Shown: positions 7,662 through 16,404, numbered from the stretch's first letter. The stretch: 64,000 nucleotides of DNA from Micropruina sp. (GCA_016716635.1 JADJVZ010000014.1:372001-436000); one strand, 5' to 3'. Numbers and translations: made by a program. Notes: generated from the letters alone by a model not told the origin.

Positions 7662-8918
7662 TCAGCGCTTCGTCCGGGCGATGGCCTGGCGGTAGATGGC
7701 TACGTAGTTGTCTTCCATCGCGCGTGTCGTCAGTCCCGGGGTCAGAGCCTTCGAGGCGGCGGCCATGGCGGCCAGACGCGGACGATCGTCCACCAGCCTC
7801 CGCATGCCTTCTTCGAGCGCCTCCGGGGTCGGATCCACCAGCAGCGCATTGTCGGGGCCGACCCCCACGTGGAGGCGGTCGTCGCAGTACAAAATCGGGG
7901 TCCCGGCGGCGGCAGCTTCGGCGAGCACCATGCCTTGGGTGTCGAAGTGGTAGCTGGCGAGGACGAAGGCGTCCGCATCAGCGAATTCTTGGGCCACCTC
8001 GTCGACGTTATTGACGTGGCCGACGAACTCGATCTTGGCCCGACGGGCTACTTTGGCCTGCACTTTGAGCCCGGGTTCGGCGGGCCCGCTTCCCACGATT
8101 CGCAGCTCGGTGTTGGGACGGTCCAGCTTGGCGAACGCCTTGACGATGGTGTCCACGCGCTTCTCGCGTCCAAGGCGTCCGCAGGACAGGAACCGAACGG
8201 TCTCCTCGACCGGACGTTGCCGCGTCACCGTGGTGAAGCTCTCCGACACCCCGCTCGGCACGACATGGGCGCGGCCCGCGAGGGCACCGCCGGACGCATC
8301 GACGATGGCATTGACGACGAACTGCGCGGGCGACGTCACCGCATCGAAGTAGCTCGCCATGCGGGCCACGTTGGCCCAGTCCTGGCGGGCGAAGATCGAC
8401 TCCTCCTGGGCATGGTCCGCCGCAGGCCGACGCATGTGGACGAGCGGCCGCCTGCCGGTGGCCACCCTCAAGAAGGTGGGCGCCAGCGGCAGCCAGGTCA
8501 CCGAGTTCAGGGCAGCCGGCGTGGGCGCGGTGTCGTGCGTCCCTGCGTAGTTGGAGTGGAAGGTGTGGACGTGGGGAATGCCCAAGGCCCGCGCGACCCG
8601 AGCGGCCAGGATCATGCTGCCGCGCTCGTTTTGGCTATGAACGACGTCGAAGGTGTGACCCTGAAGGATGCTCTCCGCAACGCCCGGATGGATGGCCAGC
8701 GAGCACAGGAAGCTGGGGGTCCCCGGGATGCGGTACACCGGCGCGGGGAAGAATTCGCAATCCTCGGGAGGGTTCAGGTTGCTCTTGGGGGCGACCAGCG
8801 TGACATGGTGGCCAAGCCGGACGAGTTCCGCGACCTGAAGCTCAATCGAGCGCGACACACCACCGGACTCGGGATAGAAGTCGTCGGTGAAGATGCCGAT
8901 CTTCAGGGGCTGGTCCAC
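7662..8918 (-). CDS. Glycosyltransferase family 4 protein
   Basis: A 418-residue GT-B glycosyltransferase. The N-terminal Rossmann half contains FTDDFYPESGGVSRSI, the usual glycine-rich acceptor-side loop of GT4 enzymes. The C-terminal half contains SCGRLGREKRVD and a late E-rich motif (ASYHFDTQGMVLAEAAAAGTP) equivalent to the EPFGLVxxEAMA nucleotide-sugar site. It should transfer a sugar from an NDP or GDP donor to a lipid or glycan at the inner face of the membrane; the sugar is unknown. The GTG at 8918 has TAGGCT 6 nt upstream. A membrane glycosyltransferase gene follows upstream on the same strand, suggesting a shared envelope-glycan role. Confidence 0.85.
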   Translation of the reverse strand: MDQPLKIGIFTDDFYPESGGVSRSIELQVAELVRLGHHVTLVAPKSNLNPPEDCEFFPAPVYRIPGTPSFLCSLAIHPGVAESILQGHTFDVVHSQNERGSMILAARVARALGIPHVHTFHSNYAGTHDTAPTPAALNSVTWLPLAPTFLRVATGRRPLVHMRRPAADHAQEESIFARQDWANVARMASYFDAVTSPAQFVVNAIVDASGGALAGRAHVVPSGVSESFTTVTRQRPVEETVRFLSCGRLGREKRVDTIVKAFAKLDRPNTELRIVGSGPAEPGLKVQAKVARRAKIEFVGHVNNVDEVAQEFADADAFVLASYHFDTQGMVLAEAAAAGTPILYCDDRLHVGVGPDNALLVDPTPEALEEGMRRLVDDRPRLAAMAAASKALTPGLTTRAMEDNYVAIYRQAIARTKR

Positions 8919-8924
8919 CGCTGC

Positions 8925-8930
8925 AGCCTA
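8925..8930 (-). promoter_or_regulatory. -10 box TAGGCT for a leaderless GT4 mRNA
   Basis: TAGGCT ends 6 nt before the GTG at 8918, with no Shine-Dalgarno sequence between. It lies in the 29-nt gap after the frameshifted glycosyltransferase gene, so GT4 probably has its own promoter. Confidence 0.5.
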
Positions 8931-8947
8931 TCGGGTGACGGCGACCC

Positions 8948-10542
8948 TTATGGGGACTCCGGCACGGGGGCGATCCGCTGATAGATGATGACGTTCGGAT
9001 CTTGCTTGATCACCCGGTACACCTCTGCGAACCACGGAAGACTCACGACAGCGTCAGCGGGCGCCCACCCGATGGCTGCTGGGTACATCACGACGTAGTC
9101 CGGACGGTAATGGCCCAGCCACCATGTCCAGTCGCCCTGAGCAATGTGGGGAACCGCTTCCGAGTCCAAGATCCCTAAGTAATCAACAATACGCCGATCG
9201 GAGGTATACCCAAGGATTCCGATTTCCATGCAGGCCACCGAAGCCGTGGCGGGCGTTTCAGCACGCAGCCATGGGCCAATGTTCTGGCGCAGCTCCACGC
9301 GCGTCTGTGCCATGTGAGCCAGCCCCGAAAGGCCCATCACCATGGCCGCACTAATCCCGGTCGCAATAGCTGCGAGCGCTATCGCCCTTGGCCAGGGTGG
9401 GGCTGGACGGATCGCCTGCACCATGTTTTGGATCGCGATTCCCGCCAGGATCAACGCCACGTACATCGGAAGCATGGGATACCACGAGTAGTACGCCACC
9501 TTCAAGACACTAAGGGTCGCGGCTGATACCACGCCCGCGGCTATCAGCGGGATCGTGATGGAGCGCTCTTTCATCCGCGGCGAAAACACCAACCCAACGA
9601 CCACGAGGGCAATCACGGGGCGAGGCCAGGAGGCCAACCACCTGAGCGGCACGTGCCCCAGGAAGTACAGGCCACCCAGTCCGATGAGCGTCGCACCAAT
9701 GGCGAGACCTACGCGCTGACGAGCGAGCAACACCCCTGCGACGGCGGCCATCAGCACAAATCCGAGGATCACCCGACTGGGCTGCCTGTCCCGGAGCAAC
9801 AACCAAACCTCGGCAGCGTAGGGCCGCCACAGCCCCGACGCGGCTTGCGCAACCTTGGCGGCCAAGGTGCTGGGCCAGACACCACCGGCCAGGGTGCGCG
9901 CAACGATCACCCACGCGATTCCAGTGGCACCGGCCAGGACAAACGCCACCAGGGAACGTCGAGACGACCTCGTCAGCAGCCCCCTCACCACGATGAGGGC
10001 AGCGACCGCGAAGGCGATGTCCGGTCGAGTGACGGTCGCCAGCCCCAGCGCAACCCCACTCCACGCGGAACGTCCTTCAAACAAGAGCCAGGTTCCCCAC
10101 CCGAGCAGGCCAAGCATGAGCGCCGATTCCATCCCGCGGGCCTCGATGAAGGGAGGCCAGGTCGCCACCAAGAGGGCCGTGACGACCCCCGCCAGGAGAA
10201 ACCCTCGCGACGCAGTATCAAATAGGCGCTAAAGGCCGCAGACCACATTCCGGCGGCAAACACCAGCGCCGAACCCAGCGCAACGTTGATCCCCGCCTTA
10301 GCGAGCCCCGCCAGCACCACCACAACCAAGCCGGAACTGACGCCATTCTCAGTCGGAGCACCTGGGTTGAAGGTCCAGCCCGCGCCGGTTGCGAGGTTCT
10401 CGGCGTACCGATAGAGAATGAAAGGGTCGTCGTAGACCTCGGCCGTGAAGGCCGTGATGATCATGATGATGAGCGCCAGGCCCGAGCCCACGACTAACGG
10501 GCGCGCGGCCATCGTTTTGGCCGCGCCACTTATACCCCCCAT
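8948..10542 (-). pseudogene. Membrane glycosyltransferase (GT-C type), frameshifted
   Basis: Two overlapping minus-strand frames make one protein of about 531 residues. The N-terminal part has a first TM helix, then YDDPFILYRYAENLATG and a FNPG..TENG segment, the acidic first-loop signature of GT-C glycosyltransferases of the AftB/mannosyltransferase kind. Around 10196-10206 the frame changes by one base (a missing base in or beside the GGGTTT run), and the other frame continues in register with FLLAGVVTALL and about eight more helices to the stop at 8948. The ATG at 10542 is chosen because a GGGGGGGA tract lies 7 nt upstream. It may be a true mutation or a sequencing error; an intact product would use a lipid-linked sugar outside the membrane. 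Confidence 0.7.
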
Positions 10543-10826
10543 ATTAACGTCCCCCCCGACGTTGACATTGTTAGCAGCCAGAGACCTCAAGGGCTCGGCG
10601 CCGATAGCGACCCTATCTCATTAGGAAGCGAACCAAGTCCGCATCAGCATTTTCCGGATGGTATCTGCATTTCTTTGGTGCTGCATGACTTCACGAATCA
10701 CCGGCCCTCTCTGCTCGTCGGCCCGGACCACGGAGCGGGTCCACCACCGGGGCGACGACGCCCCCCATCGACCCCTAGCCGCCGCCGCGAGTTGGCCCGG
10801 TTTGGCCCCCGAGCCGCACACCCCCC
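10543..10826. other. Non-coding gap before the tRNA cluster
   Basis: About 280 bases between the broken glycosyltransferase and the tRNA promoter. Frames open here on both strands are short and arginine/proline-rich. No gene, repeat or RNA is recognised. Confidence 0.5.
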
Positions 10827-10832
10827 TACACT
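10827..10832 (+). promoter_or_regulatory. -10 box TACACT for tRNA-Glu
   Basis: TACACT lies 11 nt before the 5' end of tRNA-Glu, giving a short pre-tRNA leader. A TTGGCC at 10802-10807 is a weak -35 candidate with a long 19-nt spacer. Confidence 0.45.
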
Positions 10833-10843
10833 TGAGCGCCTGG

Positions 10844-10916
10844 GTCCCCATCGTCTAGCGGCCTAGGACACCGCCCTTTCAAGGCGGCAGCGCGGGTTCG
10901 AATCCCGTTGGGGATA
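10844..10916 (+). tRNA. tRNA-Glu (anticodon TTC)
   Basis: A 73-nt cloverleaf. The acceptor stem is GTCCCCA / TGGGGAT, the anticodon stem-loop CCGCC CTTTCAA GGCGG gives anticodon TTC, and the T arm has GGTTCGAATCC. The discriminator is A and CCA is encoded at 10917-10919. Confidence 0.95.
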
Positions 10917-10940
10917 CCAGGTGATGTGCATTGGGCGGAT

Positions 10941-10970
10941 TTCACCCAGCTCCGGGAGTTACGTTATAGT
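10941..10970 (+). promoter_or_regulatory. Promoter for tRNA-Asp and tRNA-Phe
   Basis: A -35 TTCACC (10941-10946) and -10 TATAGT (10965-10970) are separated by 18 nt and lie 36 nt upstream of tRNA-Asp. This suggests the Asp-Phe pair can be transcribed separately from tRNA-Glu. Confidence 0.55.
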
Positions 10971-11006
10971 TCACGGGCTGGCCGCTCGAGGCTAGCAAGG
11001 CCATTT

Positions 11007-11080
11007 GGCCCCGTAGCGCAGTTGGTTAGCGCGCCGCCCTGTCACGGCGGAGGTCGCGGGTTCGAGTCCCGTCGGGGTCG
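11007..11080 (+). tRNA. tRNA-Asp (anticodon GTC)
   Basis: A 74-nt cloverleaf with acceptor GGCCCCG / CGGGGTC, anticodon arm CCGCC CTGTCAC GGCGG (anticodon GTC) and T loop TTCGAGT. The discriminator is G. CCA is not encoded. Confidence 0.95.
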
Positions 11081-11098
11081 CTGGGAATGTCCCAATTC

Positions 11099-11172
11099 GG
11101 CCAGGTAGCTCAGCTGGTAGCAGCGTTCGCCTGAAAAGTGAAAGGTCACCGGTTCGATCCCGGTCCTGGCCA
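11099..11172 (+). tRNA. tRNA-Phe (anticodon GAA)
   Basis: A 74-nt cloverleaf with acceptor GGCCAGG / CCTGGCC, anticodon arm TTCGC CTGAAAA GTGAA (anticodon GAA) and T loop TTCGATC. The discriminator is A and CCA is encoded at 11173-11175. A small ACGCG-TTCG-CGCGT hairpin (11175-11188) just after it may end the transcript. Confidence 0.95.
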
Positions 11173-11253
11173 CCACGCGTTCGCGCGTCATCCTCTCCCT
11201 CCCTCAACCCGCCGCTAGGCGCGTCCGTCGGTTTCGACTGGCAGCATGGGGTC

Positions 11254-12006
11254 GTGTTCCGTAAATCCCGTTACCACGCACCCCCTGGCTTCTTCGCCGC
11301 GGAGGCGTCCGGGCTGGCCTGGTTGGCGGTGCCGGACGGGGTGCCCGTGGCGAGCGTCCACGCTGTTGGGGACGATTTCGTCGAACTGACGCCCCTGGTG
11401 AGCGTGGCGCCGACACCGAGCGCCGCCGAGGAGTTCGGGCGCCGCCTGGCCGTCACCCACGATGCCGGCGCGGACGCGTTCGGCGTGCCACCCGAGGGCT
11501 ATCACGGCCCCGGTTGGATCGGTGACGCACCGCTCAACTACGGCCACCACCAGCGCTGGGGGGCGTTCTACGCGGCTGAACGAATCCAGCCCTACCAAGC
11601 AATCGTTGAGAAGACGGCCACCGTGCCCGCGGAAACGATCGCCGGCCTCGATCGGCTCTGCGAACGACTCGATGCCGGCCACTGGGACGACACCGCTCCC
11701 CCGGCCCGACTCCACGGGGATCTATGGAACGGCAATCTCCTCTTCACCGCCGATGGCGCCACCTTGATCGATCCCGCAGCCCACGGTGGCCACCGGCTCA
11801 CCGACCTCGCCATGCTGGCGCTGTTCGGTGCTCCGCATCTGGACCGCATCCTGGACGCCTATGCCGAGGCCAGCGCCGTTCTGCCCGACGGCTGGCGGGA
11901 CCTGCTGCCGCTGCATCAGCTGCACCCGTTGCTCGTCCACTCCGTGCTCTTCGGCGCCGGCTATGGCGCCCAACTAGCGCTCGTTGTCCGGCGGCTCGTC
12001 GGCTGA
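11254..12006 (+). CDS. Fructosamine kinase family protein
   Basis: A 250-residue kinase-fold protein of the fructosamine/ketosamine-3-kinase family, related to aminoglycoside phosphotransferases. FRKS at the N terminus supplies the ATP-binding lysine, PPGFFAAEASGL carries the partner glutamate, HGDLWNGN (154-161) is the catalytic loop, and IDPAAHGGH holds the metal-binding aspartate. Family members phosphorylate sugar-amine (Amadori) adducts on proteins so that they fall off. The GTG at 11254 matches the usual actinobacterial N terminus just before FRKS; no ATG, GTG or TTG extends the frame back to the tRNA genes. Confidence 0.85.
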   Translation: MFRKSRYHAPPGFFAAEASGLAWLAVPDGVPVASVHAVGDDFVELTPLVSVAPTPSAAEEFGRRLAVTHDAGADAFGVPPEGYHGPGWIGDAPLNYGHHQRWGAFYAAERIQPYQAIVEKTATVPAETIAGLDRLCERLDAGHWDDTAPPARLHGDLWNGNLLFTADGATLIDPAAHGGHRLTDLAMLALFGAPHLDRILDAYAEASAVLPDGWRDLLPLHQLHPLLVHSVLFGAGYGAQLALVVRRLVG

Positions 12007-12189
12007 CGTCACGATTCCGGCGAACGCGTCCAAAGATTTCACTACCGGGAGCTGATCGACTACCGGCACGGTGCGCCACCGATCTGTAAGTATTCGGCGG
12101 CGAGCTTGATCTCCGTTTCCTGCGGTGGGCTGGTCGTCACGCCCACCTGTCACACTGGAGGTTCCGCTCCGCCCGCCGAAGGATCCCGA

Positions 12190-12636
12190 ATGCCGTACCT
12201 CGCCCGCTCCCTCGCGGTCCTTCTCGCGCTGGCATCGTTGACGGCGTGCACCGCCACCGGCACAACCTCCGCCTCCGCCACGTCGTCGCTGAACGAGCCC
12301 AACACCCCCGACGCTGTCGCGACGGCCTACCTGCGGGCCCTGGCCTCAGGCGACGCGGCCGCTGTGTGCCGTCGACTGGTCGTCAACAACGTGCCCCTCG
12401 TAGACCTTCCGTCCGGAACCATCAACGCCTGCATGCGGCAGGAGTACCCGAAGCTCGCCACGGCCCTGCCCGCCGGGCTGGCCGACAGTGCCGGCACCGT
12501 GACCGTGTCCGGGGCCACCATCTCGGGAACGACTGCTGACTTCACGACTGCGACCTTTACTCCCGCCGCGGCCGCGAGCCTCAAGAACCTCAAGGCCATC
12601 CAGGTCAAAGAGCAGTGGTACATCGCGGTTGACTAG
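12190..12636 (+). CDS. Small secreted lipoprotein
   Basis: A 148-residue protein with a type II signal peptide: a charged start, a hydrophobic run and the lipobox LTAC at about residues 17-20, then a Thr/Ser/Ala-rich spacer. The mature part (AVATAYLRALASGDAAAVC..) resembles the NTF2-like/DUF4878 type of lipid-anchored domains that end in a strand with a KEQWYIAVD-like tail. It should be anchored on the outer face of the membrane; the function is unknown. A GAAGGA ribosome-binding site precedes the ATG at 12190, which excludes the longer upstream frame. Confidence 0.72.
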   Translation: MPYLARSLAVLLALASLTACTATGTTSASATSSLNEPNTPDAVATAYLRALASGDAAAVCRRLVVNNVPLVDLPSGTINACMRQEYPKLATALPAGLADSAGTVTVSGATISGTTADFTTATFTPAAAASLKNLKAIQVKEQWYIAVD

Positions 12637-12639
12637 GCT
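12634..12639 (+). promoter_or_regulatory. -10 box TAGGCT for a leaderless OYE mRNA
   Basis: TAGGCT ends 7 nt before the ATG at 12647 and its TAG is also the stop codon of the upstream lipoprotein. The oxidoreductase can therefore be transcribed as a leaderless mRNA from inside the end of the preceding gene. Confidence 0.5.
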
Positions 12640-12646
12640 TCGAAGC

Positions 12647-13726
12647 ATGACCACGCTTTTCACCCCACTGACGTTGCGCGCCCTCACGATCGACAATCGG
12701 CTCTGGGTACCGCCGATGTGCCAGTACTCGGTGACCGCCGGAGATGGACGCGCGACGGATTGGCACCTGGTGCACTACGGGGCGTTTGCGCAGGGCGGAT
12801 TCGGACTGATCACGGTCGAGGCGACCGCCGTTACGCCACAGGGTCGGATCAGCGCCTTCGACCTTGGCCTTTGGGACGACGATCAGATCGCCCCCCTGCG
12901 GCGGATCACCGACTTCGTCCACACCCAGGGCCGAGCTATCGGAATCCAGTTGGCCCACGCCGGACGCAAAGCCTCCACCCAGCCCTGGCTGCCCGGCTAC
13001 ACCGACGGCCCCCTCCTCCCCGACGAGGGTGGCTGGACGACCGTCGCGCCCAGCGCTCTGGCGTTCGAGTCCTTGCCCGCCCCCCACGCCCTCACCACGG
13101 CAGAGATCGCGGACGTCGTCCAGGCCTTCGCGGACGCTGCCCGCCGGGCCCTCGCCGCCGGGTTCGACGTCGTCGAGTTGCACGCCGCCCACGGCTACTT
13201 GCTGCACGAGTTTCTGTCGCCTCTCAGCAACCAGCGGACGGACCAGTACGGGGGCAGCTTCGACAATCGCGTCCGCCTCGTGGTCGAGGTCGTGGAGGCC
13301 GTCCGGACCGTCTGGCCGCGGGATTTGCCCCTGGTCGTGCGCCTCTCTGGCACCGATTGGATCGACGGGGGCTGGGACGAGGTGCAGAGCACCGCGCTCG
13401 CAGCCCTCCTCAAGGGCCACGGGGTGGACCTGATCTCCGTCTCATCCGGCGGGGCCGTCGTCGCGCCCATCAAGGCCGTGCCCGGGTACCAGGTACCGCT
13501 GGCCGCGGCTATCCGCGCAGGCGGGCTGCCCGTGGCGGCGGTCGGGCTGATCTTGACGCCTGAGCAGGCCGCCGACGTGCTCGATTCCGGCGCGGCCGAC
13601 GCGGTCCTACTCGGACGGGCGGCGCTCCGCGACCCGCATTTCCCGCAACGGGCCGCCCATGTCCTGGGCATTCCGGCTCCGGCTGGGCTGTACGCGGCAC
13701 CTCACATTCGGGGGGTCTTTCGATGA
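12647..13726 (+). CDS. NADH:flavin oxidoreductase, Old Yellow Enzyme (YqjM-like)
   Basis: A 359-residue FMN-dependent ene-reductase with a TIM-barrel fold. PPMCQYS near residue 25 has the cysteine that tunes FMN in YqjM-type enzymes, HAGRKAS and HAAHGYLLHEFLSP carry substrate- and FMN-binding residues, and SGTDWIDGGW and LGRAALRDP are later barrel motifs. The family reduces activated C=C bonds with NAD(P)H; the physiological substrate is unknown. The ATG at 12647 is preferred over 12629 because of the -10 box 7 nt upstream. The stop overlaps the GNAT start by ATGA. Confidence 0.9.
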   Translation: MTTLFTPLTLRALTIDNRLWVPPMCQYSVTAGDGRATDWHLVHYGAFAQGGFGLITVEATAVTPQGRISAFDLGLWDDDQIAPLRRITDFVHTQGRAIGIQLAHAGRKASTQPWLPGYTDGPLLPDEGGWTTVAPSALAFESLPAPHALTTAEIADVVQAFADAARRALAAGFDVVELHAAHGYLLHEFLSPLSNQRTDQYGGSFDNRVRLVVEVVEAVRTVWPRDLPLVVRLSGTDWIDGGWDEVQSTALAALLKGHGVDLISVSSGGAVVAPIKAVPGYQVPLAAAIRAGGLPVAAVGLILTPEQAADVLDSGAADAVLLGRAALRDPHFPQRAAHVLGIPAPAGLYAAPHIRGVFR

Positions 13727-14193
13727 TCCGCGAACTCGGGGCCGCCGACGTCACCAGCCCAGACTTCGTCCCGCTGCTGCGCGAGGCGGTGACGGTGCCC
13801 GACGCCGAGCTGCACCGGATCATCGCGGACGAGTTCCCGCTGCTGTCGGTGATCGGGGTTGGTGAGCCGGTCCTCGCTTTCGCGGCCTTCGCCTACCGCT
13901 GCTCAGCGACCGTGGTGGAATATGTGGCCGTCTCAGCCTCGCACCGTGGGCAGGGCTGGGGGCGGGCCCTCATCGACGCCATCCGAGCCCGCCACCCTGA
14001 CGCCGCCGTTGTGGCCGACACCGATGACGATGCCGTCGAGTTCTACGAGCGGCTGGGCTTCAGCATCGAGGCGGCGGCCGTGGATCCCCGCTGGCCCGAA
14101 CGCCAGCGCTACCGCTGTCGCCTCGCGCCGCTGGTCGGCGAGCCCAACGCCGCGACGAGTTGTGACCCGTTGGCGGGCTCGACGACCCCTTGA
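13723..14193 (+). CDS. GNAT family N-acetyltransferase
   Basis: A 156-residue acetyltransferase. The acetyl-CoA loop is VSASHRGQGWGRALI (motif A, R/Q-x-x-G-x-G/A), followed by a VVADTDDDAVEFYERLGF motif B. It should acetylate a small molecule or protein amine; the substrate is unknown. It starts inside the stop of the Old Yellow Enzyme gene (ATGA), so the two are probably translated together. Confidence 0.82.
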   Translation: MIRELGAADVTSPDFVPLLREAVTVPDAELHRIIADEFPLLSVIGVGEPVLAFAAFAYRCSATVVEYVAVSASHRGQGWGRALIDAIRARHPDAAVVADTDDDAVEFYERLGFSIEAAAVDPRWPERQRYRCRLAPLVGEPNAATSCDPLAGSTTP

Positions 14194-14276
14194 GAGTTCG
14201 GCCCGGAAACTCCGCCCCGACCTGACAATCATGATTTCCTCAGCCTAATCTCAGAATGTCTTGCTCTGGAGGTTAC

Positions 14277-15079
14277 GTGCGGAAATACATCGCGTTGATG
14301 GCATGTGGAGTGCTCATCTGGCTTGGCTCCACGGCCACGGCGGTCGCCCTGTTCGCGACGCCCGCGGTGGAGGCCGGCACATCGGAGCCCTGCCCGCCCA
14401 CCGCCGTCCCCTCGGCCGTCCTCGTGCTCGACCCGCCGTCTGTCGCGCCAACGGTGGCCCCGCCTGTCCCACCCAGCACAGCCGTGGTGGCGCCTCCGCC
14501 GTCGCTTAGCCCGACCCCGTCCCCCACGCTCCCGTCCGCCACGCTGCCGTCCGCCACGCTCACGCCCGCCTCACCGACTCCAACGAAGGCGAAGGTCACT
14601 GCCACGCCGGTCATCACGACGGCCGCCGCGAACGTCATCGCGAAGCCGGCACAAGCCTCGGCAACCGCCGTCGCGCCCAAGCCGACCCCGACGCCGACCC
14701 CGACGGCGACACCGACCCACACGCCGACACCGACACCGACCCCCACACCGACGCCGACCCCACACCGACGCCGACACCCACGCCCAAGGCCACAGGGGCC
14801 ACCGTGGGCCCGTGCGGGGCCTCGTACTACGACGAGCCGCAGCTCACCGCGAACGGCGAGACATTCAACCCGAACGCGTTGACGGCCGCGAGCAAGACGC
14901 TGCCGTTCAACACGCGGGTCAAGGTCACCAACGTCGCCAACGGCAAGTCGGTGACCGTCCGGATCAACGACCGCGGCCCTTACGTCAGCGGCCGCTGTTT
15001 GGATCTGTCACGCGCGGCCTTCGCCAGCATCGCTTCCTTGAGCCAAGGGGTCATCACCGTCACGTACCAAATCGTGTGA
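14277..15079 (+). pseudogene. RlpA-like (double-psi beta-barrel) secreted protein, frameshifted
   Basis: GTG 14277 (RBS GGAGG at 14268-14272) opens a frame with a signal peptide or anchor, then a 120-residue Pro/Thr/Ala-rich linker ending in a Thr-Pro repeat. At 14758-14761 the frame is lost. The RlpA-like domain (YYDEPQLTANGETFNP, TLPFNTRVKVTN, RINDRGPYV, LDLSRAAF) continues in the next frame to 15079. The repeat copy at 14740-14744 reads GACCCCCACACCG and the copy at the break has one C fewer (CCCC), so a single C deletion explains it. The intact product would be about 267 residues. RlpA domains bind or cleave stripped peptidoglycan strands. The 3' end overlaps the convergent hydrolase by 72 nt. 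Confidence 0.75.
14681..14785 (+). repeat. CCGACN-type tandem repeat encoding Thr-Pro
   Basis: Runs of CCGACC, CCGACG and CACACCGAC units code for alternating Thr-Pro in the linker of the RlpA-like protein. The one-base frameshift lies in its last part (14758-14761), consistent with slippage in the repeat or a base-calling error. Confidence 0.75.
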
Positions 15080-16093
15080 CGGCCAGTGAGCGTCCATCCA
15101 GGTGCCTAAGGCCTCGAAGTAGCGTGCCCGCACCTCCGGTAGCGATAGTCCCAGGTCGTGCATGCCGTCCTTGATGCGGACCACTGTCACGTTCGAACCC
15201 AACAGCGGGGCACGCTTGGCGATTTGGTTGACGTCCAGCACGATGTCGGCGCGTCGCAGTTTCGGTGACCAGATGCGGCTGAAGTTCGTGCGGGACGAGA
15301 GCGCCACCAGCACGGGGACGTCGATCGAGAGCCCCTTCGCGATCTGCTCATGGCCCCGGACCACCGCCCGCAACCAGCCGTAGTGGATCGGGCTCGGCGG
15401 CGGAGCTTTCCAGTCGAGGTTGTAGTCCCATTCGCCGCCGTAGCTCACGTGCCAGGAGCGGGTCGGGAAGTCGTTTCCGGGGAGCGGGATCGCTGCTGTC
15501 GGCTTACGCCGCCCGAGCGTGTCGATCATGGGGGCAACGAACGCCGTCAGCCATGGGGTCCCGTGCAGGTCGAGCCAGGGCGAGTTCAACATGAGGGCGT
15601 TGACCGCCCCCGGACGCGCGTTGACATACAACGCAGCGGTGAGCCCGCCGGTCGAATGGGCTGCGATGGCGATGTCATCATGGTCGGCCCGAATGACGTC
15701 CAGCGCGGCGTCCAGGTCGTCAAAATAGTGCGCGACCTCGCCCACGTAGCTCGGGAGCTGCCCCTCGCGCAGCGATCGTCCGTATCGGCGCAGATCAATG
15801 GCGTAGAAGTCGACCCCGCGGGCGCCAAAAAGGTCCGCTAGGTGCGTGTGGAAGAAGTAGTCGTTGTACCCGTGGATGGACAACACGGCCCGTCGACCCA
15901 GCCTGGGGCCACTGCGCCTGACCAACGTCGCCACCAGGACGCGTTTGGGCTCACCGTCGACCGGTGGCGCATCGGGGAGAACGAGATCTAGGGCCTCGTA
16001 ACCGTCCAGCACATCTGGACGCCAAGGGTCCTGCCCGGTTAGTCCGAGCAGGTGCTGCTCAGATGGCTCGGGCAGTGGGACGGTAGTCGTCAT
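15008..16093 (-). CDS. Alpha/beta hydrolase (lysophospholipase-like)
   Basis: A 361-residue serine hydrolase. The oxyanion-side motif is SIHGYNDYFF, the nucleophile elbow is AHSTGG, and the catalytic histidine lies in KDGMHDLGL. The size and the YFFHTHLADLF region resemble monoacylglycerol lipase/lysophospholipase-like hydrolases; the substrate is unknown. The ATG at 16093 (MTTTVPLPEP) is chosen over the start at 16147, whose extra Thr-rich residues are probably not protein. It begins inside DUF3073 (overlap 16059-16093), so the two are likely one operon. The last 24 residues read across the end of rlpA and look non-conserved. Confidence 0.8.
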   Translation of the reverse strand: MTTTVPLPEPSEQHLLGLTGQDPWRPDVLDGYEALDLVLPDAPPVDGEPKRVLVATLVRRSGPRLGRRAVLSIHGYNDYFFHTHLADLFGARGVDFYAIDLRRYGRSLREGQLPSYVGEVAHYFDDLDAALDVIRADHDDIAIAAHSTGGLTAALYVNARPGAVNALMLNSPWLDLHGTPWLTAFVAPMIDTLGRRKPTAAIPLPGNDFPTRSWHVSYGGEWDYNLDWKAPPPSPIHYGWLRAVVRGHEQIAKGLSIDVPVLVALSSRTNFSRIWSPKLRRADIVLDVNQIAKRAPLLGSNVTVVRIKDGMHDLGLSLPEVRARYFEALGTWMDAHWPSHDLVRDGDDPLAQGSDAGEGRA

Positions 16094-16289
16094 CTGCCTC
16101 GTCGTCGTCGGAGTATTCGTCGTACTCGTCGTCAGCGTCCTCATCAACCACGTTGACCATGGCTACAGATACCTCGGTGCCATCGCTGCGGAGCTCACGC
16201 TCCAACGATGCGAAATCCGTGCTGTACGAACGGTACTTGAGATCGCGAGCGACTTTCGTCTGCTTCGCTTTTGCTCGGCCGCGCCCCAT
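16059..16289 (-). CDS. DUF3073 domain-containing protein
   Basis: A 76-residue actinobacterial protein. The MGRGRAKAKQTKVARDLKY start is the hallmark of DUF3073, and the C-terminal half is very acidic (EDADDEYDEYSDDDEADDD). It has no transmembrane segment and no assigned function; it is conserved across actinobacteria. AGGGGG lies about 8 nt before the ATG at 16289. The last 35 nt overlap the start of the hydrolase gene. Confidence 0.9.
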   Translation of the reverse strand: MGRGRAKAKQTKVARDLKYRSYSTDFASLERELRSDGTEVSVAMVNVVDEDADDEYDEYSDDDEADDDYRPTARAI

Positions 16290-16404
16290 AGGGTCGACCC
16301 CCTCGCTGTTTCATCGCGGCATTGCCGCGTCACGTGCATGTTCTCGTGGTGCCAAGGTTACCCAATATGCCCCCCGCGTCCAAAGGCGACCTCCAGCATG
16401 CTCA

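Noticed and set aside
10844..11188. tRNA cluster as an integration site for a mobile element
   Set aside because: No integrase, no repeated tRNA 3' end and no change in gene content nearby were seen.
11176..11253. N-terminal truncation of the fructosamine-kinase-like gene
   Set aside because: The frame upstream of the GTG lacks any start codon, and the family in actinobacteria typically begins just before FRKS, so the gene is probably complete.
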